Positions 52,700 to 60,853 of a DNA stretch of 64,000 bases are shown piece by piece. This stretch comes from Bacteroidota bacterium (GTDB taxonomy: Bacteria > Bacteroidota > Bacteroidia > Chitinophagales > Chitinophagaceae). The stretch covers positions 1 to 64,000 of the forward strand of contig CANGFA010000001.1 in the NCBI GenBank assembly GCA_947453145.1. Reading direction: 5' to 3'. The notes under the pieces were generated by a model. The model searched no databases. It was not told where the DNA came from and worked only from the letters and a program-made list of their open reading frames with translations. The translations under genes and the position numbers were made by a program. The stretch's first letter is position 1; every line of letters starts with the position of its first letter.

Positions 52700-53343
52700 T
52701 GATCATATAGTTTTGAAGTGCAAGCTACTTTCACCAAGCCTGCTGCATTTTTTACATCAAATAATTGCATCATTTTAGTTCTATGCCCTTCGACCGTTCT
52801 TTTACTATGGCCCAATTCAGATGCTATTAATTTGCTAGGTGCTTCCTGGCAAATTCTAATTAATATGTATTTATCATACAAACTAAGTTGGTAAACTTTG
52901 TCTATAATGTTAACATCATCCATATTATGCATCATTGCGGATACTTTGTTTGCAATTTCATTGCTAAAATATACCTTGTCTTTTTTTGCCATTTCCAAAC
53001 CTTTTAACCATTCATCTTTAGACACATTTCTGGAAACAATCACCGAAAAACCATTTTCAATTAATTGAAATAAAACAAAATCGTCTTGGTCATTCAAAAC
53101 AATCATAACCGGAATTTTTTTCTTTATCAAACTATATAATTCTATATTTTGAGTTTGCGAAACTTTAAACATGGCACTTTCAATAACCAACACCCTAGGT
53201 GTTGTATTTATGGTCACCTCTTTTAACTTACTAAAGTCCTCAATAATGTGCGCCTTTAAATAAGCAGGATGTTGATGAATGAGCATTGCGCTTCCTAATG
53301 CATATACGGGTTGTTGATCACAGATAATGACTTGACTTTGCAT
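52639..53343 (-). CDS. LuxR/FixJ-type regulator with degenerate receiver domain
   Basis: A 234-residue DNA-binding protein. Residues about 1-125 have receiver-like alternation, but the phosphoacceptor Asp is replaced by Glu55 in 'PRVLVIESAMF', and the conserved Lys in the later 'GyllK' position is absent ('GFSVIVSRNVS'). The C-terminal LuxR-type HTH is intact (about 150-210): 'LSLYDKYILIRICQEAPSKLIASELGHSKRTVEGHRTKMMQLFDVKNAAGLVKVA'-type text. Phosphorylation-independent control is therefore likely. The gene is divergent from the ATP-grasp pair across 245 bases, making those genes its natural candidate target. Confidence 0.85.
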   Translation of the reverse strand: MQSQVIICDQQPVYALGSAMLIHQHPAYLKAHIIEDFSKLKEVTINTTPRVLVIESAMFKVSQTQNIELYSLIKKKIPVMIVLNDQDDFVLFQLIENGFSVIVSRNVSKDEWLKGLEMAKKDKVYFSNEIANKVSAMMHNMDDVNIIDKVYQLSLYDKYILIRICQEAPSKLIASELGHSKRTVEGHRTKMMQLFDVKNAAGLVKVACTSKLYDHYLSNPGLYDITLCANTSSL

Positions 53344-53398
53344 ATAACTTTATTTTATGATTTAAAACAAAGAAATAATCTATAATAAATTGAAATAC

Positions 53399-53446
53399 AG
53401 GGTTTAAGAAGGATAAGCGTACGTAAAACATAGGTTAATAAACCCT
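53399..53446. promoter_or_regulatory. Wide inverted repeat in the regulator/ATP-grasp intergenic region
   Basis: AGGGTTTA at 53399-53406 and TAAACCCT at 53439-53446 form a perfect 8-bp dyad separated by 32 nt. It lies about 60-100 bases upstream of the LuxR-type gene start. It could be a regulator-binding pair or an untranslated hairpin; chance is not excluded in AT-rich DNA. Confidence 0.3.
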
Positions 53447-53587
53447 TTAAACTTTTTACTAACCTTCCAATTATAAGGATATATACATAGGAAGAAGGGG
53501 GTAATTAAATAATAGGTAAAATAACTTGTCTATGTTATATCTTTTAATAACTTCAATCAATCGTTTACTAAACCTCTCCGCAACGCG

Positions 53588-54712
53588 TTGACATCATTAA
53601 GAAATTTATTTTACCCCTTTGTCCCAATTGGACATTTAAAGGTTTGGGTGTTGGCTCCAGCATTAAATAATCCCGATCCGAATTTAGCCTATTACTATGA
53701 CTTTAGTCAAAGTATAGAAGAATATACGCAGGTATTTGCGAATTTGGATTTGCCTTGGAAATGGCAACCCGTAACATTAGATAATTACGAAAGTATTGTA
53801 CAAGAAATTGCGAATGAAAGACAAACTGGTAAGTTTTTTCCAGTGGTACTTAATTTATGTGATGGAGATGAAACTAATGGAGCACCTGGCATTTCCGTAA
53901 TTGGCGCTTTAAATAAAAAGCAATTGGTATATACCGGATCCGATGCATATTTTTATGATATTACTACTTCTAAAATTCCGATGAAGAGGGCTTTTGACGA
54001 TGCACTTATTCCAACACCCAAATGGGAGGCGATCACAGATGCTTCCATCATGCCTGAAAAATTATTTGAAAAATTAGGCACGCCCATAATTGTTAAACCA
54101 GCCGTTTCGGGAGGAAGCTTAGGTGTAGGCGTAAAAAATGTAGTAGAAACAGAGGCGGAATTAATTACACAGGTTTCTAAAATGTTTGAAGGATATAGAG
54201 GCTGGGACTTTTCATCCCAGGGCATTGTAGCAGAATCCTTTATTGATGGATCGGAGTATACTATAATGATTGTAGGCAGTCATACACAACCAGAATTTGC
54301 AAAAATATATCCACCAGTAGAGCGCGTATTTCATACATCACTTCCTGCAAAAGAAAAATTCTTATCCTTTGATCGGCTTTGGGAAATATATGAAGAAGAA
54401 GCCCCCATGCCGCAGGAAGAAAATTTTTATGAATATGCAGCGCCTTCCGATACAATTCAAATGTCCATCCAAAAGGTAGCTTGGGATGCGTATGTTGCAG
54501 TAGGTGGAACTGGCTATACAAGAGTAGACGTTAGAGTTGATAAAAATACAGGGACCCCATATGTGTTAGAAGTAAATGCACAGTGCGGAATTAGTGAAGA
54601 CGAAAATTTTACTTCTATTGGTGCGATATTACGTTATGCCAATCAAAGTTTTACCGAGTTAATTATACATATCATTAACGATGCTTTTGCAAGAAGAAGA
54701 AAAATAAATTAA
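53588..54712 (+). CDS. D-Ala-D-Ala ligase-like ATP-grasp protein (first of pair)
   Basis: A 374-residue cytosolic ATP-grasp ligase. The N-terminal domain opens 'LKVWVLAPALNNPDPN'; the ATP-grasp core has 'IIVKPAVSGGSLGVGV' (about 167-182), 'VAESFIDGSEYTIMIVG' (215-230) and the metal site 'TRVDVRVD…VLEVNAQCG' (about 312-334). These match the D-Ala-D-Ala ligase branch, which joins an acyl-phosphate to an amine. Substrates are unknown; the gene is not among cell-wall genes. The start is TTG 53588, since no in-frame ATG occurs until deep in the fold. One base separates its stop from the next ATG. Confidence 0.85.
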   Translation: MTSLRNLFYPFVPIGHLKVWVLAPALNNPDPNLAYYYDFSQSIEEYTQVFANLDLPWKWQPVTLDNYESIVQEIANERQTGKFFPVVLNLCDGDETNGAPGISVIGALNKKQLVYTGSDAYFYDITTSKIPMKRAFDDALIPTPKWEAITDASIMPEKLFEKLGTPIIVKPAVSGGSLGVGVKNVVETEAELITQVSKMFEGYRGWDFSSQGIVAESFIDGSEYTIMIVGSHTQPEFAKIYPPVERVFHTSLPAKEKFLSFDRLWEIYEEEAPMPQEENFYEYAAPSDTIQMSIQKVAWDAYVAVGGTGYTRVDVRVDKNTGTPYVLEVNAQCGISEDENFTSIGAILRYANQSFTELIIHIINDAFARRRKIN

Positions 54713-54713
54713 T

Positions 54714-56147
54714 ATGCATCCCCTTCCCGCTCTTGGTCAACCCGAAACTTTTACAAATTTAAAAATTTGTGTTTTACAACCTGACTATTCAACTTCTGCG
54801 GTGGATTATCAACACTATGATCCTAAGCGAGATTTATCTAAGATCTTACCCCAAGCAAGTATTGATCATGTGTATTTAAATAAACTTACCACCTATCAAC
54901 AGCTAAAACAATTAAAAGAAAAGCAGTACGATATTTACATTAACCTATGTGAAGGCTATTTAGAATGGAAAGTGCCCTCTATAGACGTTATTACTAGTTT
55001 GGATTTACTAGAACTCCCATATACCGGCCCAAGTGCTAATTTATACGACCCAGCAAAAACGGTTATGAAGTATTTGGCATTTTGTGAGGACGTAAAAACA
55101 CCAGCGCATCTATTAATTGAAAATACATCCGACTTAACTCAACTACCCGGTAATTTACAATTTCCTTTATTTGTCAAACCGGCTAAAGCGGGTGATAGTT
55201 TGGGTGTAGACGAAGCAAGTAAAGCAACTAATGAAACAGATTTAAAAATTAAAGTGGCCAATATTTTAAATGAATTTGGATCGGCATTGGTAGAAGAATA
55301 CATTGAAGGCAGAGAGTTTACCGTTTTGGTATGTGCTAATCCAGATGGAAAAACATGCACCCGTTTTACACCTGTTGAATATATTTTTCCGGAAGGCTTT
55401 GCTTTTAAAACATACGCTTTAAAAACGTCCGAATTACATCCCAATGCAAATATTCCAGTTACAGATAAAGTACTCGCCAAAAAATTAGAAGATATCGGAG
55501 AACAAATTTTTATGTCTTTTAATGGAGTTGGTTATGCAAGAATGGATTTTAGAATGAATGAAAAAGGAGAAATATTTTTCTTAGAAATTAATTTCACTTG
55601 CTCTGTTTTTTATGCCGAAGGGCTTGAAGGGTCTGCAGATTACATACTTCAACATGATGGAGCCGGCCAAAGCGGTTTTTTAGAAAGAATTATAATTGAG
55701 GGGATGGCTAGATTTGAGCGTAAGCAAAAAAAATATACTATTAAAGGGAATGCCATTTCGGGTTATGGAATGTATGCAAAATTTGATTTGCCCAAAGGTG
55801 CGCTATTATTTAAAGGAGAAGAAAAAGCGCAACGTATTGTGACCAAAAAATACGTGGATGAAAACTGGGACGAAAGAGAAAAAAATTATTTCAGGAGATA
55901 TGCCTACCCCATTGGCAATGATGTTTATATTTTATGGGCACTAGAGCCAGAAGAGTGGTCACCACAAAACCATCATTGCGATGCCAATTGCGAATATCAA
56001 GGATTAAATGTGTATACCAATAGGGATATTAAAAAAGGAGAAGAACTTACTTTAGATTACGCTTACTTTTTAGACCATACTATGGAGCCTTTTACTTGTG
56101 CTTGTGGATCACCAAAGTGCCGAGGCTTAATTAAAGGAAATAAATAA
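54714..56147 (+). CDS. ATP-grasp ligase fused to SET-domain methyltransferase
   Basis: A 477-residue two-enzyme fusion. Residues 15-335 are a second D-Ala-D-Ala ligase-like ATP-grasp unit: 'PLFVKPAKAGDSLGV' (151-165), 'LVEEYIEGREFTVLV' (192-206), 'ARMDFRMNEKGEIFFLEINFTC' region (275-296). Residues 342-455 form a SET domain: 'GNAISGYGMYAKFDLPKG', 'QNHHCDANC' (419-426, standing for NHxCxPN) and 'GEELTLDYAYF' with catalytic Tyr449. Residues 460-471 are a post-SET zinc motif, CACGSPKCRG. SET domains methylate lysine amines using S-adenosylmethionine. The substrate of either half is unknown. Confidence 0.88.
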   Translation: MHPLPALGQPETFTNLKICVLQPDYSTSAVDYQHYDPKRDLSKILPQASIDHVYLNKLTTYQQLKQLKEKQYDIYINLCEGYLEWKVPSIDVITSLDLLELPYTGPSANLYDPAKTVMKYLAFCEDVKTPAHLLIENTSDLTQLPGNLQFPLFVKPAKAGDSLGVDEASKATNETDLKIKVANILNEFGSALVEEYIEGREFTVLVCANPDGKTCTRFTPVEYIFPEGFAFKTYALKTSELHPNANIPVTDKVLAKKLEDIGEQIFMSFNGVGYARMDFRMNEKGEIFFLEINFTCSVFYAEGLEGSADYILQHDGAGQSGFLERIIIEGMARFERKQKKYTIKGNAISGYGMYAKFDLPKGALLFKGEEKAQRIVTKKYVDENWDEREKNYFRRYAYPIGNDVYILWALEPEEWSPQNHHCDANCEYQGLNVYTNRDIKKGEELTLDYAYFLDHTMEPFTCACGSPKCRGLIKGNK

Positions 56148-56218
56148 TAAAAAAAATAAAATGCTTTATAAAGCTTAGCTGAAAATTTCTTACATTCAAG
56201 TATTAATAAAACACCATA

Positions 56219-56995
56219 ATGAAAAAAATTATAGCCAGTTTATTGGCACTTACTTGCATTACGTTTACTGCACACACGCAAGCAAAATATAAAAATTATC
56301 AAGATAGTATTACTGCCGAAGCGGTTAAATTAGAAGTATGGACAACGGTACCAGCAGTAATACCAGGTGCTTTTACAAATGAAGCCCCTTCGGATGCGAT
56401 TGTATTATATAATGGGAAAGACTTTTCCGCTTTTCATGGCAGAGATGGAAAAAAGATTGGCTGGAAAATAGATCCAGATGGGGCTCTAACCGACGTTAAG
56501 GGTGCCGGTGATTTAATCACCAATCAATCATTTGGTGATTGTCAATTACATGTTGAATTTAGAACACCTGCAATCGTAAAAGGCGAAGGACAATCTAGAG
56601 GAAACAGTGGCGTTTACTTAATGGGATTGTATGAAATTCAAGTATTGGATTCTTATAAAAATCCAACTTATTCTAATGGACAAGCGGCTGCAGTATACAA
56701 ACAACATATTCCACTGGTTAATGCAAGTCGTGAACCAGGACAATGGCAGGCTTATGATATATTATTTAAAGCACCTGTTTTTAAAGAAAATGGTAGCCTG
56801 GATAAACCAGCAACCGTAACAGTTTTACATAATGGCGTTTTAGTTCAGAATAATGTGACCATCATAGGTCCAACGGATTGGGTTAGAAAACCTGTTTACA
56901 AAAAACATGAAGCAAAATTACCTTTATTCTTTCAAGATCATGGAGACGATGGTAATCCAATAAGTTATCGTAATATTTGGATTCGACCATTGTAA
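56219..56995 (+). CDS. DUF1080 (3-keto-disaccharide hydrolase-like) secreted protein
   Basis: A 258-residue exported protein with signal peptide to 'AHTQAK' and a concanavalin-like beta-sandwich of the DUF1080 family: 'DAIVLYNGKDFSAFHGRDGKKIGWKID', 'GDLITNQSFGDCQLHVEFRTP', 'RGNSGVYLMGLYEIQVLDSY' and 'ISYRNIWIRPL'. Some members hydrolyse 3-keto-glycosides. It follows the ATP-grasp/SET gene by 71 bases on the same strand, but functional linkage is doubtful. The secreted isomerase-like proteins elsewhere in the window are frequent companions of this family. Confidence 0.9.
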   Translation: MKKIIASLLALTCITFTAHTQAKYKNYQDSITAEAVKLEVWTTVPAVIPGAFTNEAPSDAIVLYNGKDFSAFHGRDGKKIGWKIDPDGALTDVKGAGDLITNQSFGDCQLHVEFRTPAIVKGEGQSRGNSGVYLMGLYEIQVLDSYKNPTYSNGQAAAVYKQHIPLVNASREPGQWQAYDILFKAPVFKENGSLDKPATVTVLHNGVLVQNNVTIIGPTDWVRKPVYKKHEAKLPLFFQDHGDDGNPISYRNIWIRPL

Positions 56996-57014
56996 TTAAA
57001 AATAGCATTTACTT

Positions 57015-57356
57015 TTATAACTCCTCAATACGCTTTGCTTTATCGTCAATTACTAAATCAAAATTGGGTTTAGTAGGTCCTCCATTGGGACAATAACCAG
57101 TAATAAGGTCGTTAAATTTACATCCCCATTTATTGAGTTGTGACAAGGTCAACGCTTTTAAATCTCGCTTAGAGCTTTCCCCTCTGCCTGTCCAATAGGT
57201 AATATGCCAGCCTTCCTCATATAATTTATTAATCTTGGCAATATTATCAAAATTAGGTTCTGCTAATTCATATACCCGCTTTTCGGTATAAAAGCAAATG
57301 GTTTCATCAATATCAATTAATGCCTTTTTGGAACCAAACCTTTTAGACTCTATCAT
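57015..57356 (-). CDS. Small HAD-like phosphatase
   Basis: A 113-residue protein with a minimal HAD-superfamily core. Motif I is 'KALIDIDETICFYTEKR' (DxD nucleophile), motif II is 'YWTGRGESSKRD' and the late acidic motif is 'DLVIDDKAKRI'. No cap domain is present. Small HADs of this kind are found near sugar-nucleotide or polysaccharide genes and are often annotated as phosphoheptose-related or LCB-type phosphatases; no substrate is clear here. It is convergent with DUF1080 and divergent from the second acylase gene. Confidence 0.82.
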   Translation of the reverse strand: MIESKRFGSKKALIDIDETICFYTEKRVYELAEPNFDNIAKINKLYEEGWHITYWTGRGESSKRDLKALTLSQLNKWGCKFNDLITGYCPNGGPTKPNFDLVIDDKAKRIEEL

Positions 57357-57435
57357 TGTTATGTAGTTTATATAATATTAGTGGCAAATTTAGATATAAT
57401 CTATAAATTACAATTCTCAATTTTAAAATAAACCA

Positions 57436-59529
57436 ATGTATTCATTTTTAAGAAAATTAGCAGTTCTCCTGCCTTTTGTAACCTGCTCCTTAATTTCAAA
57501 AGCACAATTATACAATACACCTACTATTAATGTAAATAAAATAACCATTGCAAGAGATTCCTTTGGGGTGCCACATATTTTTGCACCCACCGATCCTGAA
57601 GTAGCTTATGGTATTGCTTGGGCTCATGCCGAAGATGATTTCACCACCATCCAAACTTTATTATTAACGGGTAAGGGGCAACTTTCCACTTATTTAGGAA
57701 AAAAAGGGGCACCTGTAGATTTTGTGGTGGGTTTATTAAATACCAAAGCAACGGTGCAAGCACAAATTGGCCAAATGGATCCCAAATTTTTGGCATTGGT
57801 AAAAGGCTACTTAATGGGATTGGAAGCTTATGCAAATACACATCCTAAAGAGGTATTAAACAAGCATGTATTTCCTATTAGTATAGAAGAATATTTATCT
57901 GCTACCGTTTTTTCAGTAGCTGTTTTTTGTGGTGTAGACAAAACATTGCCTAAAATATTAAACGGTAGCATTCCAAAATTAGCCGGATTTACGGGCGAGG
58001 GTAGTAATACATTTGCTATACATGCTAATAAATCTGCAACAGGTGAAAACATGTTGGTTATAAATGCGCATCAGCCTATCGAAGGAGCAACAGCTTTTTA
58101 TGAAGCACAACTTCAAAGTGAGGAAGGCTGGAATATTTTAGGAGGATTGTTTCCAGGTGCCCCTTTAATTTTTCATGGCGTAACACCCAATTTTGCATGG
58201 GCACATACCGTAAATTTTCAGGACAAAATTGATGTTTACCAATTACAAACCGACAAAGCACATCCGGGTGAATATAAAGTAGATGACAAATGGTTGAAAC
58301 TTGAAAAAAGAAAAGTAAAGCTAAATATTAAAGGAATTCCTTTCCCTATCTACAAGACCGTGTATACTTCCATTTATGGGCCAACCGTAGCCACTCCTCA
58401 AGGAGAATATTTTTCAATGCGCTTACCAGCTTTAATGGATGCAGGTGCATTACAACAATGGTATGCCATGAATAAAGCAACTAATTTTACCAGCTTTAAA
58501 AAAGCATTGGAACAAAATCATTTGCCTATGTTTAACATCATGTATGCCGACAACAAGGATACCATATTTTATATCTCTAATGGGAAAATGCCTTACCGTA
58601 ATCCAGACACCGCATATCACTGGAATAGCACTGTTCCCGGAAACACCATGGCCACTTTATGGACGAAATTTAAACCCTTAAGTGAATTGCCTCAGCAATT
58701 AAATCCTACAAGTGGTTATTTGTTTAATACGAATCACTCTCCTTTTTTAGCAACGGATGAAAAATATAATTTAGATCCCAAAAAATACGACGTCAATGAT
58801 GGGTATGAAACCTACCATGACAACAGAAGCCGCCGCGCAAAGGATTTGATTGATCAATTAGATAAAATAAGTTACGAAGATTTAAAACGAATCAAATTTG
58901 ATAGAAGTTTGCCAACTCAAATTTTGTTCCCATATGGATTTACCGCAGATAGTCTATTTTTAGTAGATGAGAAAAAATATCCTGCTTTAGCGCCCATCAT
59001 TACTTCCTTAAAAAAATGGGATCATGCTGCAGTCGTAGATAGTAAAGGTGCTGCTATTTATAATATCGCTTACTACCTAGTACCTCAAGTAATGGAAGGA
59101 CGAAAAAATGATAAACTTACTTTACAAGAATCCGTATTGGTGTATGAAAAAATAGACGCTTATCTTAAGAAAAATTTTGGAAGAACCGATATTGTTTTAG
59201 GTGACCTGCAAAAATTAGTGAGGGGCGATGAAAGCTGGCCGCAAGGAGGCATGCCGGATGTATTAGCAGCCGTAATGAGTGAACCTTATAAAAATGGAAC
59301 TCGAAAAATGAATAGTGGTGATGCGTATATTAATATTGTACGTTTCCCTAAAGACGGTAGTTTACCTCATATTGAAACCATTAATACATTTGGTGCGAGC
59401 ATGCATAAAGAAAGTCCGCATTTCGCAGACCAACGTGCCATGTATCAAGCACAGGTTTTAAAGCCAATGACCTTAGATAAAACAACCGTATTAAAAAATG
59501 CAGAAAAAATTTCTCACCCAGCATTGTAA
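57436..59529 (+). CDS. Penicillin acylase-family Ntn-hydrolase (acylase), paralogue 2
   Basis: A 697-residue exported Ntn amidase precursor. Signal peptide to 'SLISKAQ'. The alpha chain starts 'ITIARDSFGVPHIFAPTDPEVAYGIAWAHAEDDF'; the predicted nucleophile is Ser190 in 'TGEGSNTFAIH', with the beta chain following ('GGLFPGAPLIFHGVTPNFAWAHTVNFQDKIDVYQL'). It resembles the acylase at 50369 in plan but is clearly diverged and shorter. The AHL acylase (PvdQ/QuiP) and aculeacin acylase groups are the closest named relatives by architecture; substrate unknown. Confidence 0.9.
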   Translation: MYSFLRKLAVLLPFVTCSLISKAQLYNTPTINVNKITIARDSFGVPHIFAPTDPEVAYGIAWAHAEDDFTTIQTLLLTGKGQLSTYLGKKGAPVDFVVGLLNTKATVQAQIGQMDPKFLALVKGYLMGLEAYANTHPKEVLNKHVFPISIEEYLSATVFSVAVFCGVDKTLPKILNGSIPKLAGFTGEGSNTFAIHANKSATGENMLVINAHQPIEGATAFYEAQLQSEEGWNILGGLFPGAPLIFHGVTPNFAWAHTVNFQDKIDVYQLQTDKAHPGEYKVDDKWLKLEKRKVKLNIKGIPFPIYKTVYTSIYGPTVATPQGEYFSMRLPALMDAGALQQWYAMNKATNFTSFKKALEQNHLPMFNIMYADNKDTIFYISNGKMPYRNPDTAYHWNSTVPGNTMATLWTKFKPLSELPQQLNPTSGYLFNTNHSPFLATDEKYNLDPKKYDVNDGYETYHDNRSRRAKDLIDQLDKISYEDLKRIKFDRSLPTQILFPYGFTADSLFLVDEKKYPALAPIITSLKKWDHAAVVDSKGAAIYNIAYYLVPQVMEGRKNDKLTLQESVLVYEKIDAYLKKNFGRTDIVLGDLQKLVRGDESWPQGGMPDVLAAVMSEPYKNGTRKMNSGDAYINIVRFPKDGSLPHIETINTFGASMHKESPHFADQRAMYQAQVLKPMTLDKTTVLKNAEKISHPAL

Positions 59530-59551
59530 ATAAAGAAATACAAAATTCCTT

Positions 59552-59586
59552 AAAATAGTTACAGCCTTGCTGTAACTATTTTTTTG
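59552..59586. terminator. Bidirectional rho-independent terminator
   Basis: AAAATAGTTACAG and CTGTAACTATTTT form a 13-bp stem with a 5-nt loop, followed by more T residues. It separates the convergent acylase and nucleotide-sugar dehydrogenase genes. Confidence 0.87.
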
Positions 59587-60830
59587 TCTAATAAACACTT
59601 CGTGTCAAATAAAATAGCGCTATCACTATTTTTTAATTTGGAATAATCCAAAGAAGCAAAAAAAGTATGTGCCACGGTAATAAGGATAGCATCATAGGAT
59701 TCTAACTGCGTAATTAAATTAATATTATATTTTTCAGCAACTTCTATCGCATTGGCAAAAGGATCGAAAACTGAAACCTCCATGCCTTTATCTTTTAAAA
59801 AATGTACAATTTCAAAAACTTTTGAATTTCGAATATCGGGGCAGTTCTCCTTAAAAGTGACACCTAGTATTAAAACCTTAGCCCTATTAATGGACTTTGA
59901 CGCATTTTCGATTAATCGAATTAATTTTTCTCCAATAAAAGTACTCATCGCGTCATTCACTTTTCGACCCGATAAAATCACTTGAGGGCTATGACCTAAT
60001 AAGGTGGCTTTGTGGGCCAAGTAGTAAGGATCTACCCCTATGCAATGTCCACCAACTAATCCTGGCTTAAAGGGTAAAAAATTCCATTTGGTAGCTGCAG
60101 CATCTAATACTTCCTGCGTATCAATACCCATCTTATCAAAAATCAAGGCCAATTCATTTACAAATGAGATATTAATATCTCTTTGTGCATTTTCAATGGA
60201 CTTTGCAGCTTCCGCCACTTTAATACTCGATGCCTTATAGGTGCCGGCAGTGATGATGCTTGCATATAAAGCATCCACGTAATCCGCCACTTCAGGCATA
60301 GAACCAGCAGTCACTTTTTTAATTTTGGTTAGTGTGTTCACTTTATCTCCTGGATTAATTCTTTCGGGAGAATAGCCCACAAAAAAATCCTGATTGTATT
60401 GTAAGCCACTTGCTAATGCTAAAATCGGAACACAGTCCTCCTCGGTACAACCCGGATACACTGTGCTTTCATAAATGACAAGATCTCCTTTTTTTAAAAC
60501 GGAACCAACCATTTTACTCGCAGTGAGTAAAAGTTGCAAGTCTGGTTTTTTTTGATCGTCAACAGGTGTAGGAACCGTAACAATATAAATAGTGCAGTTT
60601 TTTATATCCTCTACATGATCACTAAAAAGTAGCTTGCTTGCGGCTTTTATTTCACTTGCATTAGATTGTAAAGTTTCGTCTTCGCCTTTTTTTAAAGATG
60701 CAATACGACTTGCATTAATATCAAAACCTATCACTGGATATTTTTTTCCAAATTCCACAGCAAGTGGAAGGCCAACATAGCCTAGTCCAATAATGGCAAT
60801 ATTTAAATTGGTATTAATGGGTACATTCAT
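59559..60830 (-). CDS. Nucleotide-sugar dehydrogenase (UDP-HexNAc dehydrogenase, TviB/WbpA type)
   Basis: A cytosolic NAD-dependent dehydrogenase that oxidises C6 of a UDP-sugar to the uronate. 'NIAIIGLGYVGLPLAVEFGKK' is the Rossmann motif; 'VGYSPERINPGD' and 'KVAEAAKSIENAQRDINISFVNELA' mark the middle domain, with Lys/Asn catalytic residues, and 'FKPGLVGGHCIGVDPYYLAHKA' holds the active-site Cys near residue 265. The text matches the UDP-N-acetylglucosamine/galactosamine branch (TviB, WbpA) better than UDP-glucose dehydrogenase. ATG 60830 is preferred to the TTG three codons earlier. No other polysaccharide genes are nearby, so it serves surface-glycan synthesis encoded elsewhere. Confidence 0.92.
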   Translation of the reverse strand: MNVPINTNLNIAIIGLGYVGLPLAVEFGKKYPVIGFDINASRIASLKKGEDETLQSNASEIKAASKLLFSDHVEDIKNCTIYIVTVPTPVDDQKKPDLQLLLTASKMVGSVLKKGDLVIYESTVYPGCTEEDCVPILALASGLQYNQDFFVGYSPERINPGDKVNTLTKIKKVTAGSMPEVADYVDALYASIITAGTYKASSIKVAEAAKSIENAQRDINISFVNELALIFDKMGIDTQEVLDAAATKWNFLPFKPGLVGGHCIGVDPYYLAHKATLLGHSPQVILSGRKVNDAMSTFIGEKLIRLIENASKSINRAKVLILGVTFKENCPDIRNSKVFEIVHFLKDKGMEVSVFDPFANAIEVAEKYNINLITQLESYDAILITVAHTFFASLDYSKLKNSDSAILFDTKCLLDKKIVTARL

Positions 60831-60853
60831 TGTGCCCAAAGTTAATGGAGTCC

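Noticed and set aside
50369-53343. Quorum-sensing locus (acylase next to a LuxR-type gene)
   Set aside because: The LuxR-type protein has a receiver-like domain, not an autoinducer-binding domain, and no LuxI-type synthase is present.
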